Shown piece after piece: positions 18,637 through 26,321 of a stretch of DNA of 64,000 bases. Position 1 is the stretch's first letter. Each line of letters begins with the position of its first letter. The notes under the pieces were generated by a model. That model worked only from the letters and a program-made list of their open reading frames with translations. It made no database searches and was not told where the DNA came from. The position numbers and the translations under genes were made by a program. This DNA comes from Lachnospira sp. Its GTDB lineage: Bacteria > Bacillota > Clostridia > Lachnospirales > Lachnospiraceae. The DNA lies in the NCBI GenBank assembly GCA_015057605.1, contig SVDX01000001.1, positions 106,362 through 170,361 on the forward strand, in the 5' to 3' direction.

Positions 18637-19729
18637 CATAAAAGAATACAAAGATATTGTGGCGTTTCATCCGGGATACTATATTACAGAGATAATTGAA
18701 GATATGGAGATGAATCAAGCGGAGTTTGCTACAAGAATGGGTACAACAGCAAAAACTCTTAGTTGTTTGCTAAATGGTCAAGCGAATATTTCCAATGACT
18801 TGGCAAAGAAATTATCAGTTATGTTGGGAACTAGTGCGGATGTATGGTTGAATTTGCAAAACAATTATGATCAAAAGCTAATAGAGATTCAACAAGCTAA
18901 GGATTTTGATGAACAAGAAGAAGTTGTAAAGGTTATAGATTACACTTATTTTGTTGAGGTGGTAGGTTTGCCACTTACAAAGAATGTTAGAGAAAAGGTT
19001 TCAAATTTGTGTAGATATTTTAAGATTGCAGATTTACGAATTATGTTAGAGCAAGATTTTCTTGTCAATTATAGGACTGGCGTGTCTAAAATCAGTGAGA
19101 AGAATGTTATCAATTCAAGAGCATGGGTTCAAACAGCAATTAATTATTCACAGAGAATAGAGACTAAAGCCTACGATGCAGAGAAACTAAAATCATATTT
19201 GCCAGAATTGCGCAGTATGACAGTTCAAAAATCAGAAGTATTTCTTCCAAGGCTTGAAGAAATATTTGCTCAGTGCGGAGTAGCATTTGTATTGTTACCG
19301 CATTTGAAGAATTCGGGCGTTAATGGTGCGGTAAAGTGGATAAATGATGAACGGGTAGTTTTGGCGATGAATAATAGAGGTCTTGATACAGATAAGTTTT
19401 GGTTTTCGCTTTTCCATGAAATAAAGCATGTATTTCAACGAAAAATTAAAACTGTATTTGTGAGTTTTAGTGAAAAAGAGATGATAGATGCCAATAATCG
19501 TTTAGAAGAAGAAGCTGATAATTTTGCTACAAACTATTTGATTCCACCAGCTGAATTGAAGAAATTTGCGCCAACAAAATATACTTCTGATGATGAGATA
19601 ATAGCATTTGCAAAAGCTATTGGAATACATCCAGGCATTGTTGCAGGCAGATTGCAACATGACAAGATTATTCCTCAAAATAGATGTTCAAAACTTAAAG
19701 AAAAAATAGAATTGGAACATTTAGCCTAA
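18629..19729 (+). CDS. HigA-like antitoxin fused to ImmA/IrrE metallopeptidase domain
   Basis: A 366-residue two-domain protein. Residues about 12-80 form the HigA-type XRE helix-turn-helix (HPGYYI, TLSCLLNGQANIS, LAKKLSVMLGTS). The C-terminal part (about 205-330) is an ImmA/IrrE-type zinc peptidase with H263-E264-x-x-H267 and the downstream EEEADNFA helix. The first domain should bind the palindrome before the operon and neutralise the toxin. The peptidase domain may cleave a regulator or the protein itself under stress. It overlaps the toxin gene, which supports a coupled type II pair. Confidence 0.87.
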   Translation: MSNIKEYKDIVAFHPGYYITEIIEDMEMNQAEFATRMGTTAKTLSCLLNGQANISNDLAKKLSVMLGTSADVWLNLQNNYDQKLIEIQQAKDFDEQEEVVKVIDYTYFVEVVGLPLTKNVREKVSNLCRYFKIADLRIMLEQDFLVNYRTGVSKISEKNVINSRAWVQTAINYSQRIETKAYDAEKLKSYLPELRSMTVQKSEVFLPRLEEIFAQCGVAFVLLPHLKNSGVNGAVKWINDERVVLAMNNRGLDTDKFWFSLFHEIKHVFQRKIKTVFVSFSEKEMIDANNRLEEEADNFATNYLIPPAELKKFAPTKYTSDDEIIAFAKAIGIHPGIVAGRLQHDKIIPQNRCSKLKEKIELEHLA

Positions 19730-19740
19730 TATATATGATT

Positions 19741-19771
19741 GAGAGCGTCATTTGATATGACGCTCTTTTTT
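19741..19771 (+). terminator. terminator of the toxin-antitoxin operon
   Basis: GAGCGTCAT pairs perfectly with ATGACGCTC around TTGAT, then T6. Confidence 0.88.
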
Positions 19772-19778
19772 CATACTC

Positions 19779-19807
19779 TTTAAATTATATCCAACCTATG
19801 CTATACT
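19779..19807 (+). promoter_or_regulatory. promoter of the phosphofructokinase gene
   Basis: TTTAAA, 17-nt spacer, then TGCTATACT with an extended -10. Confidence 0.5.
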
Positions 19808-19850
19808 AAACCTATAGTAGTTATTTATGCTCATAAAAAAGGAGGAACCT

Positions 19851-21080
19851 ATGAAAAAGAACTTACTAGTAGCACAATCGGGCGGACCAACAGCGGCAAT
19901 CAATGCCACATTAGCAGGTATAATTGAGGCAGCAGTACAAGCAGAATGCATTGATACTGTATATGGCGCATTTAATGGTATAAAGGGTATATTAGAGGAA
20001 AGATTTATTAATCTTTCAAAGACTATTAACGATGCAGACAAGCTTGATATGCTTAGTCGTACGCCGGCGGCTGCACTTGGTTCGTGCAGATTTAAGCTTA
20101 ACGATATTGAGAAGGATGATTCGCAGTATAAGCAGATTATTGAGATTTTTAATAAGCATAATATTGGGTATTTTATATACATTGGCGGTAATGATTCGAT
20201 GGACACTGTTCTAAAGATTTCTGAGTACTGCAAGAAGTGCAGCATTGACGATATTAAGGTTATGGGAGCACCAAAGACTATTGATAATGATTTGTGCGGT
20301 ATTGACCATTGTCCGGGCTTTGGTTCAGCGGCAAAATATATTGCGACTGTATTTTCTGAGCTTGAGAGAGAGTCGGTGGTATATGATGCAAAAAATGTTA
20401 TCGTGGTAGAGATGATGGGTCGTCACGCAGGTTGGCTTACAGCCGCAGCAGCTCTTTCACAAAATGTAAATGGTAAAGTGCCATATCTTATTTATCTTGA
20501 AGAGCGCGTATTTGACATAGATAGATTTATAGAAGATGTAAAGGAAAAGCTTGAGACTAACACAGCGGTTATGGTTGCAGTAAGTGAAGGCGTACATGAT
20601 GCCGATGGCAGATTTATATGTGAGCAGGGACAAGGTGAAGTAGAAAAGGATGTATTTGGTCACAGTAAGCTTACTGGCACGGGCAAAATCCTTGAGGAAG
20701 CGATTAGAGCTAAGATTGGATGTAAGGTTCGCTCAATTGAGCTTAACCTTCTTCAAAGATGTGCGGCTCACGTTATGAGTAAAACTGATATCGAAGAATC
20801 AAAGAATTTGGGCGCATTTGCAGTACAATACGCTACAGAAGGCGTAAGTGGCAAGATGTCTTCGCTTGTTAGAAAAAGCTCAAATCCATATGAGGTTGAG
20901 TACACATCAGTTGACATTAGCCAGGTTGCAAATCACGAGAAAAAGGTTCCAACAGATTGGATTAACGAAGCGGGTAACGGTGTAAATGAGAAAATGCTTG
21001 AGTATTTAAAGCCATTGGTGCAGGGCGAGCTTTCAAGCGTGTACGTGGACGGAGTTCCACAGTATGTGGTGTTAAAGTAA
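19851..21080 (+). CDS. pfp: PPi-dependent 6-phosphofructokinase
   Basis: A 409-residue phosphofructokinase. Two residues that separate PPi- from ATP-using enzymes both point to PPi: Asp at D115 in GGNDS (ATP enzymes have Gly) and Lys at K142 in PKTIDND (ATP enzymes have Gly). D145 in TIDND is the catalytic base. It interconverts fructose 6-phosphate and fructose 1,6-bisphosphate in glycolysis, reversibly. The ATG at 19851 is chosen because AAGGAGG lies 7 nt before it; an in-frame ATG 24 nt upstream has no ribosome site. Monocistronic, with its own promoter. Confidence 0.93.
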   Translation: MKKNLLVAQSGGPTAAINATLAGIIEAAVQAECIDTVYGAFNGIKGILEERFINLSKTINDADKLDMLSRTPAAALGSCRFKLNDIEKDDSQYKQIIEIFNKHNIGYFIYIGGNDSMDTVLKISEYCKKCSIDDIKVMGAPKTIDNDLCGIDHCPGFGSAAKYIATVFSELERESVVYDAKNVIVVEMMGRHAGWLTAAAALSQNVNGKVPYLIYLEERVFDIDRFIEDVKEKLETNTAVMVAVSEGVHDADGRFICEQGQGEVEKDVFGHSKLTGTGKILEEAIRAKIGCKVRSIELNLLQRCAAHVMSKTDIEESKNLGAFAVQYATEGVSGKMSSLVRKSSNPYEVEYTSVDISQVANHEKKVPTDWINEAGNGVNEKMLEYLKPLVQGELSSVYVDGVPQYVVLK

Positions 21081-21088
21081 GAAGTTAA

Positions 21089-21117
21089 TTGATAAAAATC
21101 TGACACTATGCTATAAT
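21089..21117 (+). promoter_or_regulatory. promoter of the chemoreceptor-PilZ gene
   Basis: TTGATA, 17-nt spacer, TATAAT with TGC before it. A near-consensus housekeeping promoter. Confidence 0.75.
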
Positions 21118-21162
21118 TGTTATAATATTAACGATTATTCTTTGGACAAGGAGATAGATACT

Positions 21163-23253
21163 ATGGAACATAACGAGGAACTGTTTGCCAAGCGAGCGAA
21201 CAAAAGGGCTATGATAATGTGGGCTGTTATGTTGACTATTTTATCAGCCGCTTATGTAATTGAGATATTTAAAGGACTTAAGAGTATAACATATTTTGCG
21301 ATTATGGAATTGTGTAGCTGGGGACCATTTATTGCTGGTCTTGTAGTGCTTAAGATAAAGGGCTGGCACACGAAGTGGTACAGAGATATCTGCGCAGGCG
21401 GATATTGGTTATTTTATGCATATATCATGTTTACTTCACCAGGAACATTGGCATTTGCATATGTATTACCATTGCTTTGTATGCTTATCATTTACAAGGA
21501 TAAGTATTTGATGATGCGCTACGGTGCTATCAATATGATAATTCTTATTGCAACAATTATAAGAAATTATATGAATGGTATGAATACACCATCAGACATA
21601 ACGATGTTTGAAATGCAGTTTGGTATAACGCTTATTTGTTACATTTCACTTATTACTGCGATTAAGCATTTGCACATATCGGACAATTCCTTGGTTGATT
21701 CAATTAAGGACAATTTAGCGAGAGTAGTTCAGACTGTTAATCAGGTAAAAACAGCCAGCAATTCTGTTGTAGACGGTGTTACGGTCGTAAGAGAATTGGC
21801 TGAAGAAAACAAGCAAAGTGCTATGGAGGTTGTAGACAGCATGGAAGGTCTTGCAACTAAAAATAGCGTACTTAGTAGCAGACTTGATTCGTCTATGGAG
21901 ATGTCGCAGGGCATTGACAATCAAGTGGAAAATGTCGCAGAGCTTGTTGAACGTATCGTTAAGATAAGCGAGCAATCGATTACACAAGCGAGTGAAAGCT
22001 CAAAAGAACTTGAAAATGCAGTGGCATCAACAAACTCGATGGCGCAGCTTTCAGAAGAAATAGAAAATGTACTTAATGACTTTAGAAATCAATTCGCAAA
22101 GGTTAAAGAAGAAACTGGAACGATTACTAATATTTCCACTCAAACTAACCTCTTAGCCCTTAATGCTTCGATAGAGGCGGCAAGAGCAGGCGAGGCAGGA
22201 CGTGGCTTTGCAGTAGTTGCTGACGAGATTAGAAATTTGAGTACAGGAACAAAGGATTCCTCAGACAGAATTATGGAAGCTTTACAGCTTTTAGATGAGA
22301 CATCCTCAAAGATGACGGAGTCAATAGGTACAATACTTAGTCTTATTTCAGATAACCTTGTAAGAATACAAAATGCTAACCTAAGCGTTAGCAATATCGC
22401 TGAAGATTCAAAGGAATTAGGCGACGAGATTTTAGTAGTAGATTCAGCAATGAAGAGTGTACAAAGTGCTAACAAGAATATGGTAGATAACATGAAGGAA
22501 GTTCAGGATATCATGGAAACTATCACAAAAAGCGCTATTGATTCAAAGGATACTACAACAACAATGCTTAGCAAATACGACGAAACAGCGCGTAACGTAA
22601 TCAACATTGAGCAGGTTGTTGGAAAGCTTGTAGAAGAACTTGGTGCCGGTGGCTTTATGAACCTTAAGGATTTAACACCGGGCATGAAGGTTATTGTAAA
22701 AAATGAAGCCACAAAGGAAGAATATCATATGGAGGTTGCAAAGGTTGAAGAAGGCGAAGTAACTGTAAATATGACACCTGAAATTAAGGCAGCATTTGAT
22801 GCATTTACAGGCAAAAATAAATACGATGTACAGGTAGTAGTAAACAATTCCCTCTACATTTGGGAAAACATTGAGCTTACAAAGAAAAAGGAAAATGGCT
22901 TATACGCATTTAGCGTACATGCTAATCCAAAGGTATTTAACAGAAGACGACACCCAAGACTTCCAATGGACAACAAATGTGAAATCACACTTGTTCAAAC
23001 AGGCAAGGTGTGCAGTGCGAAGATGGTTAACATCAGTGCCGGCGGATATGCATTTGCATGTCGCGATGCTGCATTTGCAACAGTGTCAAATCAAAGCATA
23101 AGACTCAAAATTGAAAATTTTGATTTGCTTGACGGTAAGGAGCTTTCGGGCGTAATCATTCGTTCTTCAAACAACGATGGAACATACATAGTAGGCTGTA
23201 GAATGTTAGAGGACAACGATCTCATAGGAAGATATGTTAACGAAAGAATGTGA
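21163..23253 (+). CDS. methyl-accepting chemotaxis protein fused to YcgR-like and PilZ domains
   Basis: A 696-residue protein. The N-terminal 170 residues contain about six membrane helices with no large external sensor domain. A cytoplasmic coiled-coil signalling domain follows, with the conserved hairpin tip (about 328-360, NLLALNASIEAARAG). The C-terminus holds a YcgR-type flanking domain (about 505-590) and a PilZ domain with RRHPR and NISAGG motifs for c-di-GMP. It should link c-di-GMP level or a membrane signal to the chemotaxis machinery. The ATG at 21163 has AAGGAG 9 nt upstream; the longer frame from a TTG at 21142 would contain that site. The response regulator follows after 4 nt. 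Confidence 0.9.
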   Translation: MEHNEELFAKRANKRAMIMWAVMLTILSAAYVIEIFKGLKSITYFAIMELCSWGPFIAGLVVLKIKGWHTKWYRDICAGGYWLFYAYIMFTSPGTLAFAYVLPLLCMLIIYKDKYLMMRYGAINMIILIATIIRNYMNGMNTPSDITMFEMQFGITLICYISLITAIKHLHISDNSLVDSIKDNLARVVQTVNQVKTASNSVVDGVTVVRELAEENKQSAMEVVDSMEGLATKNSVLSSRLDSSMEMSQGIDNQVENVAELVERIVKISEQSITQASESSKELENAVASTNSMAQLSEEIENVLNDFRNQFAKVKEETGTITNISTQTNLLALNASIEAARAGEAGRGFAVVADEIRNLSTGTKDSSDRIMEALQLLDETSSKMTESIGTILSLISDNLVRIQNANLSVSNIAEDSKELGDEILVVDSAMKSVQSANKNMVDNMKEVQDIMETITKSAIDSKDTTTTMLSKYDETARNVINIEQVVGKLVEELGAGGFMNLKDLTPGMKVIVKNEATKEEYHMEVAKVEEGEVTVNMTPEIKAAFDAFTGKNKYDVQVVVNNSLYIWENIELTKKKENGLYAFSVHANPKVFNRRRHPRLPMDNKCEITLVQTGKVCSAKMVNISAGGYAFACRDAAFATVSNQSIRLKIENFDLLDGKELSGVIIRSSNNDGTYIVGCRMLEDNDLIGRYVNERM

Positions 23254-23257
23254 TTAA

Positions 23258-24640
23258 ATGAAACACATATTGATAGTAGACGACAACAAATTTAATTTGC
23301 TTGCCGCAAAAACAACCTTAGAGGACATATATATGATAAGTGAAGTAAGATCAGGCACAGAGGCGCTGCAATTCTTAAAAAGCAACAAGCCGGACCTGAT
23401 ATTACTTGACATTATTATGCCTGATATGGATGGCTTTGAGGTAATGGAAATCATTAAAAATACACCTGAAATCAGCTCTATTCCTATAGTGTTTTTGACA
23501 GCTGATACAGAGGCGGACACAGAGAGCAAATGTCTTAGCGCAGGGGCAATGGATTTTATTGTAAAACCATTTGTTCCTGCTGTAATGCGCTCAAGAATAG
23601 CCAGAATCCTCGAGTTAGAGGACTTTAGAATGAGTCTTGCAAACCGCCTTGATGAAAAGATTCAGGAGGTTTCACAAATCAAGAGCAAATCCTTACAGGA
23701 TGCTCTAACAGGACTTTGGAACCGCACCTACACCGAGGACAAGGTTAATGAAATGCTTAAAAAGGGCATAGGTGGTGCGCTCTTTATGATAGATATGGAC
23801 AACTTCAAGCTAATCAACGACAGATACGGACATATCGCAGGCGACCACACCTTGAAAATATTTGCCGAAATTCTCAAAAAATACGCCCACGACGATGACA
23901 TAATATGCCGTATCGGTGGCGACGAATTTATGATATTTGTTGCAGGCGAAATCGAAAAAGCGACACTTGGCGATTACGCAGCAAATGTAATACGCGAAAT
24001 GTGCGAAAGCCTTGATGAAGCACGCTTCGAAACCAACTCTTCCGTATCAATCGGAATAGCACAATTCCCAGAAGACGGAAAAGACTTTGGCTCATTATAT
24101 AACGCAGCCGACAAAGCACTTTACCATGTAAAGCAAAATGGTAAAAATTCTTACCATTTCTACAGCGATCAAAGCATCGCTGAAAATGAACGCGCCGGCA
24201 AATGCGTAGACCTTGATTACATACGCGAAATGATGAAGCGCACAGATGCGGGCAACGGTACATATATGCTTGATTTTGGCAACTTCCATCACATTTACAA
24301 CTTCATTCGAAGAATCGTAGAAAGAACCGACGGCGAGGTCCAAACCCTGCTATTTACTCTAAAACCAGACACCCCGAACTACTCGGAGGACCCAAATGAA
24401 ATCGAAAAAGCTGTCGAGCTTTTAGAAAGCGCAGTCTTTAGCTCACTTCGAAGAGTGGACGTATCCACACGCTACTCAAGCCGTCAGGTAATCGTAATCC
24501 TCTTCAATACAAACGAAGAAAATGGTCATCTTGTAGCCGACAGAATAATGAATCGCTTTAGAAGCCTCTACAACGGTAAACTGGATTTTGAGTACGACAT
24601 CGTGCAGATGGTCGGCAATCCGGTGGAGAGGAAGAATTGA
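23258..24640 (+). CDS. response regulator with GGDEF diguanylate cyclase domain
   Basis: A 460-residue protein: receiver domain (1-120) with D8/D9, phospho-acceptor D51 and K103; GGDEF domain (about 145-305) with an intact GGDEF at 220-224 and no RxxD inhibitory site at the usual place. Residues about 325-455 form an extra domain that resembles a degenerate cyclase fold. It should make c-di-GMP when phosphorylated. It is co-transcribed with the chemoreceptor-PilZ gene, giving a signal maker and a signal reader in one operon. The second half of the gene is visibly richer in C/G than its neighbours. Confidence 0.9.
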   Translation: MKHILIVDDNKFNLLAAKTTLEDIYMISEVRSGTEALQFLKSNKPDLILLDIIMPDMDGFEVMEIIKNTPEISSIPIVFLTADTEADTESKCLSAGAMDFIVKPFVPAVMRSRIARILELEDFRMSLANRLDEKIQEVSQIKSKSLQDALTGLWNRTYTEDKVNEMLKKGIGGALFMIDMDNFKLINDRYGHIAGDHTLKIFAEILKKYAHDDDIICRIGGDEFMIFVAGEIEKATLGDYAANVIREMCESLDEARFETNSSVSIGIAQFPEDGKDFGSLYNAADKALYHVKQNGKNSYHFYSDQSIAENERAGKCVDLDYIREMMKRTDAGNGTYMLDFGNFHHIYNFIRRIVERTDGEVQTLLFTLKPDTPNYSEDPNEIEKAVELLESAVFSSLRRVDVSTRYSSRQVIVILFNTNEENGHLVADRIMNRFRSLYNGKLDFEYDIVQMVGNPVERKN

Positions 24641-24652
24641 AATTTATAAATG

Positions 24653-24688
24653 ACACTCTGACAGATATTGCTGTTGGGGTGTTTTTTA
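24653..24688 (+). terminator. terminator after the GGDEF gene
   Basis: ACACTCTGACAG pairs with CTGTTGGGGTGT (three G-T pairs) around ATATTG, then a T tract. Confidence 0.75.
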
Positions 24689-24737
24689 TTTTGAACGTGG
24701 AAAAACTTGATTTTATAGTAGTATTATAAAAAATGTA

Positions 24738-24766
24738 TTGACAAACACAAGGTAATACCTTAATAT
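24738..24766 (+). promoter_or_regulatory. promoter with a palindromic operator in its spacer
   Basis: TTGACA, 17-nt spacer, TAATAT. The spacer contains AAGGTA-A-TACCTT (24749-24761), an exact inverted repeat between -35 and -10, an ideal place for a repressor. The downstream gene encodes a possible ribbon-helix-helix protein. Confidence 0.7.
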
Positions 24767-24797
24767 AAAGACATACCATATGAGGAGGTAATACAAA

Positions 24798-25457
24798 ATG
24801 GCCAATAAAGTTTTAAGTATTAAAATGGACGAAAATGATATAGAAAGACTTAAAAAGTGCTATAAAGCACTTGTAGAAGCAGGTTTTTTGTCGTCAGAAA
24901 CAATTACATTGAACGCTTTTTATAAGCATTTATTATTAGATTATTTAGAATATGATATTTACAATGCATTCAGTATATATTCTGATTATGGAATATCACC
25001 TAAATGTATTAATCCAAATGAATTTAATGATAATAGCAATGTTACATTAACAAATATATATAATTTGGATGTTGAAATGTTTGAGGTTTATAAAAAATGC
25101 GTGCAAGAATCATTAACTAGAAGTATAGATACGATGAAGAAAAATGCAAAAATGTTCAACGAATTAATAAAAGCAGAAGTTGTAGTAACAGAAGGTAGTA
25201 TACAAGAAATGCGATATATGTCCTATGAAGAATTGAGCGAACAAAACATTTCTTTTTGGGAAAACAAAGCATTTGAAACAAAGAATTTATTAGATAAGAC
25301 ATATACAGATAATGTGATAGATGCTGATATTGAAATGATAGAAAAATCATCAATATCAGATGAACTTAAACAAATATTAATAAATGAAATAATTGAATAT
25401 GAAAAAAAACGAAAGCAGAATTATAATATAATTCAAGGCATAGGAATTGTAAAATAG
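24798..25457 (+). CDS. hypothetical protein with possible N-terminal ribbon-helix-helix
   Basis: A 219-residue protein that I do not recognise. Residues 4-10 (KVLSIKM) could be a beta strand and 12-50 two helices, the layout of ribbon-helix-helix DNA-binding domains. The rest is helical and charged, with coiled-coil tendency at 100-130 and 185-210. Start supported by GAGGAGG 10 nt upstream. The palindrome in its own promoter makes autoregulation plausible. It opens a run of small accessory genes with unusually AT-rich codons, as on mobile elements. Confidence 0.6.
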   Translation: MANKVLSIKMDENDIERLKKCYKALVEAGFLSSETITLNAFYKHLLLDYLEYDIYNAFSIYSDYGISPKCINPNEFNDNSNVTLTNIYNLDVEMFEVYKKCVQESLTRSIDTMKKNAKMFNELIKAEVVVTEGSIQEMRYMSYEELSEQNISFWENKAFETKNLLDKTYTDNVIDADIEMIEKSSISDELKQILINEIIEYEKKRKQNYNIIQGIGIVK

Positions 25458-25478
25458 AGAATTTAGGAGAGTGAGTAC

Positions 25479-25706
25479 ATGAATGATAAACTGAAAAGAA
25501 CGAAGGTTAACGATAGAAAAAAGTTGGTTGAAAAATCTTGTTTAACATGTGAATTTAATTTTGCTTCTGTATGTGCAGGTTATGGTACAAGAACTGATAA
25601 TGGAGAGAACACATACGGTATGCCTATGAAAAAAGCAAAAGAGATGTTTCCGCAAGGTTGTGAAGATTATGGGATATCTTTAGAAGCGTTCATAGAGCAA
25701 GAGTGA
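25479..25706 (+). CDS. small cysteine-rich hypothetical protein
   Basis: 75 residues with CxxC (C20, C23), then C32 and C60, which could bind one metal ion. AGGAG lies 9 nt before the ATG. It resembles small proteins of integrative elements and phages only in general style; no family is recognised. Likely in one transcript with the neighbours on either side. Confidence 0.55.
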   Translation: MNDKLKRTKVNDRKKLVEKSCLTCEFNFASVCAGYGTRTDNGENTYGMPMKKAKEMFPQGCEDYGISLEAFIEQE

Positions 25707-25753
25707 ATGAACGGAAAAGGATAAATTATAGAAAGAGGTAAAGGAGGATGCAG

Positions 25754-25945
25754 ATGAGTTGTACCCAAAGTTATTGTACTGGCAAGCTAAATTTATTCAA
25801 AGGTAAAAATGGAGAATATTGGAGTTGTCCAAAATGTGGTCATATAATATTAAAAAAATGTAATTGCGGAGGAGAAAGAAAATTGACAATCTACAATGGA
25901 AAGAGTGTTTCAAGGTGTGTTAAATGTGGTAAGTATAAATATTAA
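25754..25945 (+). CDS. small zinc-ribbon protein
   Basis: 63 residues with three or four CxxC knuckles (CPKCG, CNCGG, CVKCGKYKY), typical of a double zinc ribbon of the topoisomerase C-terminal type. The ATG at 25754 is preferred because AAGGAGG ends 6 nt before it; the ATG at 25748 directly abuts that site. Probably nucleic-acid binding. No partner is clear. Confidence 0.55.
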   Translation: MSCTQSYCTGKLNLFKGKNGEYWSCPKCGHIILKKCNCGGERKLTIYNGKSVSRCVKCGKYKY

Positions 25946-25967
25946 TGGACGTAGGTGTAGAAACTTG

Positions 25968-25984
25968 AATACCTAAGAGGTATT
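25968..25984. repeat. palindrome AATACCT-AAG-AGGTATT
   Basis: A perfect 7-bp inverted repeat with a 3-nt centre. It has the same TACCT/AGGTA half-sites and spacing as the toxin-antitoxin operator at 18238. It has no T tract, so a protein site is more likely than a terminator. The 377-nt stretch 25946-26321 otherwise holds only a promoter and operators; a 69-codon frame there (26046-26255) has no ribosome site. Confidence 0.5.
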
Positions 25985-26235
25985 ATGGGGAATAGATGAC
26001 AAAACACAAATAATTAATATTGAAAAATAAGATTGTTGATGTATAATGGATTTAAGATTAGAATGTCCACGGCAAGAAGTTGCTTTTTCGGAAGAATGTA
26101 GGAAAAACAAGGGTTGTGGGAGTTTGAGAGAGGATTTTTATACCAGATTTAAGACAAATTTTAATGGATTTTGGGTTGTGACATGGCGAAAAATGAGGAA
26201 GAAACAGATGTTCGCGAATATATGTTCTAAAAACA

Positions 26236-26264
26236 TTGACAAACACAATATATAGTGTTATATT
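26236..26264 (+). promoter_or_regulatory. promoter of the Pycsar-like operon
   Basis: TTGACA, 17-nt spacer, TATATT with TG before it. The spacer contains ACAC-N8-GTGT and begins with the same AAACACAA-type run as the promoter at 24738. Confidence 0.75.
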
Positions 26265-26268
26265 ATCT

Positions 26269-26288
26269 TTGTGAAAACAATATATAGG
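26269..26288 (+). promoter_or_regulatory. operator-like site 1, TTGT-N4-ACAA type
   Basis: TTGTGAAAACAATATATAGG just after the -10 element. The ACAATATATAG half also occurs 32 bp upstream inside the promoter, three helical turns away. A very similar site precedes the XRE gene of the same operon. Confidence 0.55.
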
Positions 26289-26321
26289 ATACTTGCGAGG
26301 ATTAGATGAGGAGGCTAATGG

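Noticed and set aside
26046..26255. 69-codon plus-strand frame before the Pycsar-like operon
   Set aside because: No ribosome site, overlaps the operon promoter, and composition is not coding-like.
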